Assembly (NCBI GenBank): GCA_035506155.1 | Contig: DATJPX010000072.1 | Span: forward strand, 1 to 31,603 | From: UBA877 sp035506155 | GTDB lineage: Bacteria > Chloroflexota > Anaerolineae > Anaerolineales > Villigracilaceae | DNA: 31,603 nucleotides | Direction of reading: 5' to 3' | In this document: positions 1-7,518 of the stretch, piece by piece | How positions within the stretch are numbered: position 1 is the stretch's first letter | How the letters are laid out: each line of letters opens with the position of its first letter | The notes under the pieces: model-generated | What the model was told of the DNA's origin: nothing | Seen by the model: the letters and a program-made list of their open reading frames with translations, nothing else | Database searches by the model: none | Program-made: the position numbers and the translations under genes

Positions 1-227
1 AGCATATCCCTGGACAAGTCCAACCCCACGACTCTTGCGCCATGACCGGCCAATCGAATCGCCACTCGTCCCGTACCACAGGCAAGTTCCAATACGCTCC
101 TGCCTGCCTGCTTTGCATCTGCGGCCATCTCCTGATAGAAATCGATCTCGTTCGGCCAGTCCGGCACGGACTCATCATACGTCTCTGCGTAGAATTGATC
201 CCCGCGTTCGTCTTCTGATTGACTCAT
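1..227 (-). CDS. class I SAM-dependent methyltransferase, N-terminal part (cut by the window edge)
   Basis: Reading the minus strand from the ATG at 227 gives about 75 codons without a stop up to the edge, beginning MSQSEDERGDQFYAETYDE. The segment VLELACGTGRVAIRLAGHGARV is followed by VGLDLSRDM. The first is the glycine-rich SAM-binding motif I (E-x-G-x-G type, here ELACGTG) and the second is the acidic end of strand 2 that binds the ribose of SAM. An upstream GAAAGGA on the minus strand (about 240-248) supports the start. The N-terminal YDE segment resembles small-molecule methyltransferases of the Methyltransf_25/11 type. The substrate cannot be told because the C-terminal half lies outside the window. 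Confidence 0.85.
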   Translation of the reverse strand, partial: MSQSEDERGDQFYAETYDESVPDWPNEIDFYQEMAADAKQAGRSVLELACGTGRVAIRLAGHGARVVGLDLSRDM

Positions 228-384
228 TGGAAACCACGCATCCTTTCATGACGGCAACCTGGATGTCATTGAACCTGGCTGGTGAAATGTTACATCTCGA
301 GCGACCTGTGCGAGCGCCGCCCAACGGGATGGTTCAGCCGCCGCCGGGGCGGGCGAGACGAGACTGCTGAAAATCACTGGCGAG

Positions 385-405
385 CGGGCCGGAATCCCCG
401 GCCCG
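385..405. other. GC-rich perfect hairpin between two minus-strand genes
   Basis: CGGGCCGG and CCGGCCCG form a perfect 8-bp stem around a 5-nt loop, between the gene ending at 497 and the methyltransferase starting at 227. No T-tract follows on either strand, so a factor-independent terminator is not established. The rest of 228-496 shows no gene I can support. Confidence 0.35.
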
Positions 406-496
406 AACGGGGCGGAGCCGGTTAAATATCCATCGATTTGAGTTTCCGGGCAAGTTTATAGTAAACAAAAGACACGCGGAGAAAAGAGGCGAGAAG

Positions 497-1630
497 TCAC
501 TTGACAAGGCGGAAGAGCGGAACGCTGCCGGAGGCCGGGTGGTTATAGACATAACAGGCGACGCCTTCATCGGTGTAGCCGTAATTGCTGATCGCGTTTG
601 TGCGCTCGCTGGCCCAGGTGGTGTAGAAGTGTCCGTACGAACCGGTGCCGAGCAGGCGGTAGAACGGGACTCTGTCCGCCGAGCCCTGGTTGCCGTAGAC
701 ATAGCAACAGGTTCCCTCAAGGACATAGCCGTAATTCCTTACAGCATTGTCGCTTTCGGCAGCATTGGTCGTGTAGAAGTGATCGGTGGAGCTGCGCAGG
801 CGCAAAAGCCCCGTCATGCCTTTGGCCGGAGTGGGGTAGACGTAGCAGGCAATGCCTTCCAAGGAATATCCGTAGTTTTTACAGGCGCTGTCGCGCTCGG
901 AGGCGCTGGTGGTGTAAAGATGTGCGCCTTTTTTCGGGAACATGGCGGCAGGGGAAGCCTGGACATAGTCGGGGCGGAAGAAGCCACGCTGAATGGGAGC
1001 CCAGGAATTCATGCTGGGAATATTGAGGGCAATATTCGATGAGTTCAGGGTGAAACTCATGCTGACTGAATCCATGCCGCTGTCCACTTGTGGATCATAG
1101 ATATTCAGGGTGACCAGCCCCTTGGGGCCCAGAGTATAGCCATAGGCAAGCAACATGTGGTGCTTGGGGAGGTCATCTTTCAATATCTTCACAAAGTCAT
1201 TGGTCTGAGGTTCAGTCACCACCCAGATCGGGCTGGGATGGTTGTTATCGATTTCGGGCTTGACGTGATTATTCCATTCATTGCAAGTGCGAGAGGAAAG
1301 GGTCTTGCTGGAAGCCTGGATCCAGTCGACCGCCTTGTTATAGTTGTTATTGCCATCGGAGGTAAAGGCATCCACTTCGCGATGGGTCAGGTAGTTGAAC
1401 AGGGATGTTCCTTGTGCAGGTGCCGTAGTATCGGGCGGGGGGAATAGGCGGGGATTGCTGTAATATAAATCCAGGACGGTGAAAACAAAACCGTCACAAA
1501 TACCGTCCTGGGCATACAAGTTCACGCCACAGACCGACATGAAGGGGCCGCTGGTGGAGGCAAAAGAATTATCCTTGAATAGAAAGCCGTTCTTGCTGGG
1601 GGCAAAATCGGAGACCCAAACGTCTGGCAT
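497..1630 (-). CDS. C39-like (papain-fold) domain protein with C-terminal DUF5648-type repeats
   Basis: 377 aa. The start is the ATG at 1630, preceded at 5 nt by AAAGGTGG; a GTG nine bases upstream falls inside that ribosome site and is unlikely. No signal peptide is visible. Residues about 30-210 carry a G[IL]CDGFVF segment, an RxxDAFTS segment, HHMLLAYGY and LNIYDPQ. These look like the Cys and His blocks of a papain-like family usually seen as GLCGGM...HQVLAYGY...IYDP. The Cys is kept and the His is plausible, so peptidase activity is possible but not shown. Residues about 240-377 hold three repeats with the pattern [HA]xYTT..[SA]ERD.A..NYGY..EG.[AC]CYVY, the DUF5648 type found in secreted or surface proteins. 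The gene stands alone and nothing around it suggests a pathway. Confidence 0.7.
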   Translation of the reverse strand: MPDVWVSDFAPSKNGFLFKDNSFASTSGPFMSVCGVNLYAQDGICDGFVFTVLDLYYSNPRLFPPPDTTAPAQGTSLFNYLTHREVDAFTSDGNNNYNKAVDWIQASSKTLSSRTCNEWNNHVKPEIDNNHPSPIWVVTEPQTNDFVKILKDDLPKHHMLLAYGYTLGPKGLVTLNIYDPQVDSGMDSVSMSFTLNSSNIALNIPSMNSWAPIQRGFFRPDYVQASPAAMFPKKGAHLYTTSASERDSACKNYGYSLEGIACYVYPTPAKGMTGLLRLRSSTDHFYTTNAAESDNAVRNYGYVLEGTCCYVYGNQGSADRVPFYRLLGTGSYGHFYTTWASERTNAISNYGYTDEGVACYVYNHPASGSVPLFRLVK

Positions 1631-1930
1631 AAGGACCACCTTTCTTTATTATTTATGGCAGCGCAGAATTATTGGAGAGTCGGTTTTCGATAGAAGGAAC
1701 CAACGGTAGAACCGGCTCAAAAAATGTGTTTGTCATAAACAGGCTAACTATTGCTCATGCCACAAATTCAATTCTTCTTTTGAGAATAGGCCGGCTCCCG
1801 ATCTCCCACCGATAATTTCCCACCACATTCTGTGCCGATAAAACTATACAACAAATCCCCGCCTCATTCAAGCGCTTTCCCTCGATACTTTCGCAAGGCT
1901 TGCTGTTCGCCAGGGAATGAATTCCCCGGC
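1631..1930. other. intergenic region without a recognisable gene
   Basis: This AT-richer stretch lies between the start of the C39-like gene (1630) and the end of the hydrolase gene (1931), both on the minus strand. It holds the ribosome site of the former (about 1636-1643). I could not identify a convincing -35/-10 pair or a terminator in it. Confidence 0.5.
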
Positions 1931-2863
1931 TTACTTCCCGCGGATCTGCTCCGCCATCTTCAGGATCGCCTGGATGACGATCTCGGGCTCGTATTCGGAG
2001 ATGAAATGCTGGTGGGTGGGGGCAAGGATGAAAGTCCCTTTCGAGGACAGCTTTGCCTGGTCGGCGATGATCTTGACCAGGATGGCGGACATTTGGTCCT
2101 GGACGAGCGGATCGAATCCGCTCAGTTCGCCCGCGCTGGGAGTGTGAGAGATCACTACCAGCGGCAGGTTCCCGAAGCTGCCGGCTTGGCGGACCTGCTC
2201 GTTGCTGGCCGCCATGTCCAGACCGTCCATCGATGCCGCGGGGACGACATAGATGTCGGTGGCGCTGAAGCGGTTGGTCGTCACGGAGGCCGGTTCGCTT
2301 GGCGAGTAGGTCGGATAGGCGGTGGCGTAGAGGATCCCCGCCTCCGGCAGGATCGAGGTCGTATCCACCAGGATCAGTCCCGCCACCTCGCCCCGGTAGT
2401 CGTGGACGAAGACGCGTGCGTACCAGCCGCCCAGCGAGTGGGCCACGATCAGGTACGGGCCCGGGATGGGGACCCCGGCGAGCATGCGGTGCAGGGCTTC
2501 GGCCGCCTCCCGGGGGGTGTGGACGGGTATGCGATCGTAGATGCAGATCCGTGTGACCGGGGAGACGCCCTGGATGACCGCATTCCAGCTAAGAGTCTCG
2601 ATCGGCCGATCGTAGGCCCCGGCTTCGACCACGACCGTCAGTGCGCCTTCCCCGTAGCAGGCGTAAGCCAGCTTGCGCCCGTTCCCCGCGTCGAAGGAGC
2701 CCGCCAGGTCGGGCGGCGGGAGGGATGGCATTTGCTGTACTTCCGGCGTGGGGGTGCCGGCGGGCGTGGGCGTCCCCGCCGGCGCGCCGATTCCACAGGC
2801 GGCTGCGAGGATCGTAATAAGGACCGCCAGGCTTAACGGGATGACTCGCTTTTGATTTGACAT
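1931..2863 (-). CDS. alpha/beta-hydrolase lipoprotein
   Basis: 310 aa. The ATG at 2863 follows a strong GAGGAGG. Residues 1-23 form a lipoprotein signal (hydrophobic core, then LAAAC with Cys23), followed by a Thr/Pro repeat linker (GTPTPAGTPTP), so the enzyme should be anchored outside the membrane. The fold is an alpha/beta hydrolase: VVVEAGA near 76-83, YDR at 109-111, nucleophile elbow AHSLGGW with Ser143, and the C-terminal histidine in THQHFISEYEPE (His286, possibly His284). Relatives normally have a glycine-rich stretch between YDR and the PR that precedes the following helix; here YDRIPVHTPREAA is shortened, which would change the substrate entrance. The gene lies 53 bp behind the flavoprotein gene on the same strand, so the two are probably cotranscribed. 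Substrate unknown. Confidence 0.85.
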   Translation of the reverse strand: MSNQKRVIPLSLAVLITILAAACGIGAPAGTPTPAGTPTPEVQQMPSLPPPDLAGSFDAGNGRKLAYACYGEGALTVVVEAGAYDRPIETLSWNAVIQGVSPVTRICIYDRIPVHTPREAAEALHRMLAGVPIPGPYLIVAHSLGGWYARVFVHDYRGEVAGLILVDTTSILPEAGILYATAYPTYSPSEPASVTTNRFSATDIYVVPAASMDGLDMAASNEQVRQAGSFGNLPLVVISHTPSAGELSGFDPLVQDQMSAILVKIIADQAKLSSKGTFILAPTHQHFISEYEPEIVIQAILKMAEQIRGK

Positions 2864-2916
2864 GTCTTCCTCCTCGAATCTCCACTCCATGGGGCGGGCC
2901 CGAACGGCCGGCCGTC

Positions 2917-4221
2917 TCAAAGCGACTTCAGGGTTCTCCCGGCGCATTCCAGGCCGGTGTAGAGCGCCCCCCCCGTGGACGGCCCGGCGAAGTAGTCGCC
3001 GCAGAAGAAGACCGGGCCTTCCTGCGGGTCCTGCCAGAAGGTCTGCAGGGCGTCCAGGTAGCCGGGGCGGAAGGTCGGCAGCTTGTCCTGCCACTTGAAG
3101 ATCCGCTGGGCTTGGAAGGTCCCTTTCAGGGCCGGGAAGACCGTGACCATCACCTGGCGGGCTTCTTCGGCCAGCTCCTCCGGATCCCGGCGCATGTCGA
3201 AGGTGTAGACGTTCGGGTCGGTCAGCATCAGCCAGCGCCCGTCCTTGTATTTGTCGAAGGTGATGCAGTTGATCGCCATTTTCGCCGAGCGGGGCACGAA
3301 GGTCGCCCGGACCGGCGGCTGGTAGTCTGTCTCGGCGATGTGGTAATGCAGCGCCCCGGTGCTGTAGGCGACCTGTGGGAAGAAGGCCTGCCAGGCCGGG
3401 CGCGGGTCCTCCAGCAGCGGCAGGACGTGGTTGCCCGGGACGGCCATCACCAGGCGGTCGGCCGTGACCGTCTTTTCCTTCCCCTCGCGCGTGTAGCTCA
3501 CCTTGACCCCGCTGCCGTCCGGCAGCATGGCAACTTTCGTGACCCGGGCGCACAGCTCCACCTCGAGGCGGGCGGCCAGGGCCTTCGGCAGGACCCCGAT
3601 CCCCTCCTTGAAGGTGACCGAGTCGGCGTTCAGGTAGCTCGACAGCAGCGCCACGAAGGCCTTGCGCGAGACGTCCCCGCCCTTGTAGGCGCACATCGTC
3701 TCGAACATCGGGATGGCCCAATACTCGAACATCTCCTCGCTGATCCTGGTCTTGAAGAACTGCTCGAAGGTCTCGTCCAGGTCGGGGCCCCTGGCGCGCT
3801 CCAGGTGGTAGACGTTCTCGAGTTTGCCCATTTTCAGGAAGTACGGGGCCAGCTTGAGCATGGCCAGGCGCGCCCGGATGGAGACCCCGCTCCAGCCGAA
3901 ATAGGAGAGGATGGACAGGAAATTGGCGCTGTGCAGCTTGCCGTTCCGGTAGATGGTGATGGTCAGGCCTTCGTCGGACTTTACCAGTTGGTCGGTCAGG
4001 CCCATCGCTGTGACCATGCCGGTCAGGGATTTGTCGGCAGTGGTGACGAACTTGGCCCCGATGTCCACCTGGAAGCCCTCCCAATCGACGTTGGCCATCC
4101 GGCCGCCGGGGTAATCGTTCCGCTCCAGGACCAGCACGTCGTGGCCGGCCTGCTTGAGCTGGTAGCCCGCCGTCAGGCCGGCGATGCCGGCGCCGACGAC
4201 CAGGATCGATTTGTTCGCCAT
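2917..4221 (-). CDS. FAD-dependent amine-oxidase/protoporphyrinogen-oxidase-like oxidoreductase
   Basis: 434 aa. The start is the ATG at 4221, behind AAAGGAG at 8 nt. Residues 5-40 are a Rossmann dinucleotide fold (VVGAGIAGLTAGYQL, then LERNDYPGGRM), as in flavin amine oxidases, phytoene desaturases and HemY-like protoporphyrinogen oxidases. The C-terminus has the matching FAD motif FFCGDYFAGPSTGGALYTGL. The middle has the family's substrate-domain layout (GIGVLPKALAARLEVELCARV near 225-245). No signal peptide is present, so it should act in the cytosol or at the inner face of the membrane. It is first of a likely two-gene unit with the hydrolase lipoprotein. There are no haem or carotenoid genes nearby, so HemY should not be assumed. 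Confidence 0.85.
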   Translation of the reverse strand: MANKSILVVGAGIAGLTAGYQLKQAGHDVLVLERNDYPGGRMANVDWEGFQVDIGAKFVTTADKSLTGMVTAMGLTDQLVKSDEGLTITIYRNGKLHSANFLSILSYFGWSGVSIRARLAMLKLAPYFLKMGKLENVYHLERARGPDLDETFEQFFKTRISEEMFEYWAIPMFETMCAYKGGDVSRKAFVALLSSYLNADSVTFKEGIGVLPKALAARLEVELCARVTKVAMLPDGSGVKVSYTREGKEKTVTADRLVMAVPGNHVLPLLEDPRPAWQAFFPQVAYSTGALHYHIAETDYQPPVRATFVPRSAKMAINCITFDKYKDGRWLMLTDPNVYTFDMRRDPEELAEEARQVMVTVFPALKGTFQAQRIFKWQDKLPTFRPGYLDALQTFWQDPQEGPVFFCGDYFAGPSTGGALYTGLECAGRTLKSL

Positions 4222-4391
4222 GGGAACGCTCCTTTCATGGATGAGCCGGAACGATCGAATCCATTTTCGCCCCAATCTCCGGACGCGTCAAGCAAAATGG
4301 TTTTTCTCTTGTCCCTGCACTTCCATCGTCTTGCTCACCCGTGGACCCGGGCGGCAGCCGGAATGGCAGCGCCGCCGGGCGCGGACTGTTG

Positions 4392-4397
4392 TATAAT
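4392..4397 (+). promoter_or_regulatory. TATAAT -10 element for the SDR gene
   Basis: A perfect TATAAT, preceded by G as in several promoters of this window, lies 47 nt before the SDR start codon. No TTGACA-like hexamer sits 16-18 nt upstream. The predicted transcript starts near 4404 and has an AAAGG ribosome site. Confidence 0.5.
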
Positions 4398-4444
4398 GCG
4401 GGGCGGCATCTTTGCCTCGCTATCTCTCCCTTTAAAGGTTGTCC

Positions 4445-5374
4445 ATGGAAACTCCCAATCCCCGTCCCATCCTCGTCACCGGCGCCAGCAGCGGCATCGG
4501 CCGCCACCTGGCCCTGGCCCTGGCTTCCCAGGGACACCTCGTCTTTGCCACTGCCCGCAAGGAGCGCGACCTGGAGATTCTCGGCCAAGTCGAGAACATC
4601 CTCCCGGTCCGGCTGGACGTGCGCGATCCCGCCCAGGTGCGCGAAGCCGTCGACCTGGTGGCCCGCAACGGCCAGGGGCTCTACGGGCTGGTCAACAACG
4701 CCGGGGTGGGGGACCTGGGCCCCGTCAGCACCTGGACCGACGAGGACCTGCGGGATATCTTCGAGGTCAACGTCTTCGGCCCCTTCCGCCTGACGAATGC
4801 CTTCCTGCCCATGCTGGTCCAATCGCACGGGCGGATCGTGCTGGTCGGCTCGCAGGGCGGGATGATCTCGATGAAGTATTACGGCCCCTACACCATGACC
4901 AAGCACGCCCTGGAAGCCTACTCGGTCACCCTGGCCGATGAGCTCGGACCCTACGGGGTGGGCGTCAGCATCGTCCAGCCCGGCGGGGTGGATACGGCCA
5001 TCGGCGAGAATTCCTTCCCGGGCACCCTGCGCCACTTCCAGAGCGCCGAGCCGCCCTTCCTGGAGGAAGCCCGGGCCGTCCTGGCCGGCTACGACCAGCC
5101 GGAGGAAGCCCACGCCGCGGACGAGCCGGAATCCGAGACCAACCGCAAACCCTCCCCGCCCGACATCGTCAGCCGGGCGATCTTCGATGCTCTTTTCTCA
5201 GAAAAACCGAAGCTGCGCTACCTGGTGGGGACCAAATGGGAGGGCGACCGGGTCATCCACGCCCTGCTCGAAAAGCTGATCGACGAGAACGACAACCCCA
5301 TGCACGATTATTCACTGGCCGAGCTGACCTGGCTGCTCAGCCAGAAGATACAGGCCCGCAAGGGGACGGGGTAG
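4445..5374 (+). CDS. short-chain dehydrogenase/reductase (SDR)
   Basis: 309 aa. The ATG at 4445 follows AAAGG at 7 nt; a TTG six bases earlier lies too close to that site. It is a classical NAD(P)-dependent SDR: cofactor motif TGASSGIG (12-19), LDVRD (57-61), NNAG (84-87), catalytic Ser136 in VLVGSQGG, and YxxxK with Tyr149 and Lys153. After the core comes an extra segment, about residues 195-245, with an acidic EEAHAADEPESETN stretch, seen in longer SDRs that act on hydroxysteroid- or retinol-like substrates. An Ala at residue 37 with Arg38 after strand 2 (FATARKE) suggests NADP preference, an inference. The gene stands alone between a divergent flavoprotein and the TolB-like gene. Confidence 0.9.
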   Translation: METPNPRPILVTGASSGIGRHLALALASQGHLVFATARKERDLEILGQVENILPVRLDVRDPAQVREAVDLVARNGQGLYGLVNNAGVGDLGPVSTWTDEDLRDIFEVNVFGPFRLTNAFLPMLVQSHGRIVLVGSQGGMISMKYYGPYTMTKHALEAYSVTLADELGPYGVGVSIVQPGGVDTAIGENSFPGTLRHFQSAEPPFLEEARAVLAGYDQPEEAHAADEPESETNRKPSPPDIVSRAIFDALFSEKPKLRYLVGTKWEGDRVIHALLEKLIDENDNPMHDYSLAELTWLLSQKIQARKGTG

Positions 5375-5405
5375 GGGGATCGATCCCCGGTTTTCCGTCT
5401 ATAAT
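5375..5405 (+). promoter_or_regulatory. promoter of the TolB-like gene with a palindrome in the -35 region; probable leaderless start
   Basis: TATAAT occupies 5400-5405 and the ATG begins 6 nt later at 5412, so a transcript starting 6-7 nt after the -10 would begin at the start codon itself. No ribosome site is visible. GGGGATCGATCCCC at 5375-5388 is a perfect palindrome where a -35 would lie. It could be an operator or activator site, or the end hairpin of the SDR gene (GGTTTTCC follows). Confidence 0.55.
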
Positions 5406-5411
5406 TGCCGC

Positions 5412-6440
5412 ATGTCCCGGCCCGCCCGTCGCTGCCTCCCGGCGCTCGTCTGCCTGCTCGGCCTCAGCCTGGCCTGCAACGTCTCCCGCCTGCCTCGCGC
5501 CGGGACGACGACGGTCCCGGCCCCGCTGCCCACCCTGGCGGCGCCCCTCGAGCCGACCCTGACCGCCTCCCCGACCGCGACGCTCCCGCCGCCGACCTGG
5601 ACTCCCGTTCCGACCCCCATCCCCCAGCCGATCTTCGCCGGCCAACCGCCTGCCGGGCGGATCGTCTTCACCTGCTCGTTCGATTCGTTCGACCAGATCT
5701 GCCTGATGAACGCCGACGGCAGCCAGCTCACCCGCCTGACGACCTTCGCCGCCACCGAGTTCTACGCCTCGCTGACCCGGGACGGGAGCGAGATCCTCTT
5801 CTCCTCCCGGCGCAGCGGGGCCTTCCAGATCTACGCCATGAACACGGATGGGACGGACCTGCGCCGCCTGACGAACGGGCTCGGCAGCCTCTACGCCCCC
5901 GAGCTCTCCCCGGATGGGACGGCCATCGTCTTCACCGTCGAGAGCGGCGGGACCCAGGCCATCTGGCTGATGGACCCGGACGGGTCGAATCCCAGGTCGC
6001 TGACCGCCGGGCAGGGCGACAGCATCGACCCGACCTGGTCCCCTGACGGGACGCAGATCGCTTTTGCCTCCACCCGCTCCGGTCCGCGCGAGCTGTGGGT
6101 GATGAACCGGGACGGCTCGGACCCGCGCCGGGTGACGGACCTGCCGAACATGGGCGGGCGCAGCTCCTGGTCCCCGGATGGGGCCCGCCTGGCCTTCTAC
6201 GAAGGCCCGACCTCGGACCACAACGTCTACACCATCGCCGTGGACGGGAGCGACCTGCGCCAGCTGACCCACGGCGGCGACAACCTGGCCCCCAGCTATT
6301 CCCCCGACGGCGCCTGGATCGTCTTCACCTCCTTCCGGGACGGGAACAACGAGATCTACGTCATGCACCCGGACGGCACGCAGCAGACCCGCTTGACGTT
6401 CGCCTCCCGCGCCGACTGGCAGCCGCGCTGGGGACCTTGA
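5412..6440 (+). CDS. TolB-like beta-propeller (PD40/WD40-like) lipoprotein
   Basis: 342 aa. The N-terminus MSRPARRC... leads through a hydrophobic segment to LSLAC (Cys22), a lipoprotein signal. Residues about 30-75 are a Pro/Thr/Ala linker (TPVPTPIPQP), typical of surface lipoproteins of this phylum. Residues 80-342 are about six blades of the TolB PD40 type with recurring DGSxxxRLT and WSPDGxxIAFxSxRxG (for example SPDGTQIAFAS and SPDGAWIVFTS). The product is probably an exported propeller that binds protein or saccharide; no Tol-Pal genes are nearby, so a Tol role is not implied. The start codon is placed at the end of a probable leaderless promoter. Confidence 0.88.
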   Translation: MSRPARRCLPALVCLLGLSLACNVSRLPRAGTTTVPAPLPTLAAPLEPTLTASPTATLPPPTWTPVPTPIPQPIFAGQPPAGRIVFTCSFDSFDQICLMNADGSQLTRLTTFAATEFYASLTRDGSEILFSSRRSGAFQIYAMNTDGTDLRRLTNGLGSLYAPELSPDGTAIVFTVESGGTQAIWLMDPDGSNPRSLTAGQGDSIDPTWSPDGTQIAFASTRSGPRELWVMNRDGSDPRRVTDLPNMGGRSSWSPDGARLAFYEGPTSDHNVYTIAVDGSDLRQLTHGGDNLAPSYSPDGAWIVFTSFRDGNNEIYVMHPDGTQQTRLTFASRADWQPRWGP

Positions 6441-6481
6441 TCCTTTGAGCTGTAGGGGCAGGCCTGCCTGTCTGCCCAGGG

Positions 6482-6520
6482 CGCGAAAAGAGGCGGGAAC
6501 CGTCCCCGCCTCTTTTCGCG
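6482..6520. terminator. bidirectional hairpin between convergent genes
   Basis: CGCGAAAAGAGGCGGG pairs perfectly (16 bp) with its complement across a 7-nt loop. It lies between the plus-strand TolB-like gene (ends 6440) and the minus-strand FHA gene (ends 6557). The stem carries an A4/T4 run near its base, so it can act on both strands. A partial GTAGGGGCAGG palindrome precedes it (about 6452-6475). Confidence 0.6.
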
Positions 6521-6556
6521 TGAGTTCGAATCTTCGCGACTGGCCGCGGCTTCGTT

Positions 6557-7087
6557 CTACTTCGGCGTGTTCCCCTTGTAGACTGCGTACAGGATCATCT
6601 TCCCCAGGCGGATGGTCGAACCGCCCGGCAGCAGGTAGGCCGTGGCCGGCAGGATGCGCTTGCGGTTCAGGAAGGTGCCGTTCGTGCTGTCCAGGTCGGT
6701 GATCTCGTAGGCCGTCCCGGTCCAGAGGATCATGGCGTGCCGGTGGGAGACGCCCAACTCGAACCCGCCGTAGGGGGAGAGGTCCACCACCGCCTCGGGC
6801 TTGAGCGGGTTCAGCTTCCGGCCCAGGATGAATTCGGCCTCCTCGCGCACGGCGATGGGCTGGGAGTCCTTCATCATGTACAGGGCGATCCCGACCGCCG
6901 GGACGACCAGGGAGGTAATGTACTTCCGCTCCTCCTCGTCCGAGAGGGGCATGGAATCTGGGTCGATCCGCCGAGTCGTCGTGGCGGGACCCGGCTGGGC
7001 GAACTTCAGGGACGTCCCGCAGAACTGGCAGTAGACGTCGCTGATGTGGTTTTTCCGTTTGCAGACGGGGCAAAAAACGCCGCTCAT
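6557..7087 (-). CDS. zinc-ribbon plus FHA domain protein
   Basis: 176 aa. The start at 7087 follows GGGAGAAGAAG. Residues 6-23 form a zinc ribbon (CPVC...CQFC: Cys6, Cys9, Cys20, Cys23). A hydrophobic but short segment near 58-72 (TSLVVPAVGIALYMM) is probably a buried strand pair. Residues about 82-176 are a forkhead-associated domain with the usual phosphothreonine-binding set: ILGR, GVSHRHAMI and DLDSTNGTFLN. The expected role is docking to Thr-phosphorylated partners of a Hanks-type kinase; no kinase gene lies in this window. Unlike the membrane FHA protein at 24624, all canonical binding residues are present. It is convergent with the TolB-like gene and has its own promoter. Confidence 0.9.
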   Translation of the reverse strand: MSGVFCPVCKRKNHISDVYCQFCGTSLKFAQPGPATTTRRIDPDSMPLSDEEERKYITSLVVPAVGIALYMMKDSQPIAVREEAEFILGRKLNPLKPEAVVDLSPYGGFELGVSHRHAMILWTGTAYEITDLDSTNGTFLNRKRILPATAYLLPGGSTIRLGKMILYAVYKGNTPK

Positions 7088-7167
7088 CTTCTTCTCCCGC
7101 TCTGTGCGCTTACGAAATGAAAATTGCAGACAATCCTTATAACACCACCTGCGCCGAATGTATTCGT

Positions 7168-7196
7168 ATCATACAACATCCGGGCGGGGAATGCAA
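7168..7196 (-). promoter_or_regulatory. promoter for the FHA gene
   Basis: On the minus strand TTGCAT (7191-7196) is separated by exactly 17 bp from TATGAT (7168-7173). Transcription would start near 7161 and give a leader of about 74 nt. The -35 is weak (3/6) and the -10 good (5/6). Confidence 0.5.
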
Positions 7197-7370
7197 TTAA
7201 TATTTGATTTGAATATCCTTCATTCTGAGCAGAGGCGCCGATGTTTTTCCCTGGGCCGTTGCGAACGCTTATTTTGCAGGGATGGTAGCCTATCCCGTTC
7301 GTCGGGCGGGAGGGGGTTGGTGGACAGCGTTCCCCTGCGGCCTGAAGGACACAGGCGTACCATGCTGTAA

Positions 7371-7392
7371 GCCGGGGGATTGATCCCCCGGC
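7371..7392. repeat. small palindrome GCCGGGGGA-N4-TCCCCCGGC
   Basis: A perfect 9-bp stem with loop TTGA lies in the divergent region between the FHA and P450 genes (7088-7518). A related GGGGATCGATCCCC lies at 5375, so this may belong to a family of interspersed intergenic palindromes. Apart from this and the two promoters I see no gene in 7088-7518. Confidence 0.4.
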
Positions 7393-7441
7393 GACTCTTG
7401 CCTCCTCGGGTTCTCCTTCCCGCCTGCCCGGGGTTTGGATA

Positions 7442-7470
7442 TTGCCTTTTTCCCTCCTTGCCTGTATACT
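7442..7470 (+). promoter_or_regulatory. promoter for the cytochrome P450 gene
   Basis: TTGCCT (7442-7447), a 17-bp spacer and TATACT (7465-7470). The expected transcript start is near 7477, giving a leader of about 42 nt that includes GAGGGAA before the ATG at 7519. Confidence 0.55.
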
Positions 7471-7518
7471 TCGCAAAACTTTACTGGTTTTATCCGGTTT
7501 ATCGGTACGAGGGAACCC

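Noticed and set aside
7435..7518. ATG at 7435 as the P450 start
   Set aside because: It lies upstream of the TTGCCT-N17-TATACT promoter, has no ribosome site, and would add 28 residues not expected in soluble P450s; the ATG at 7519 has GAGGGAA.
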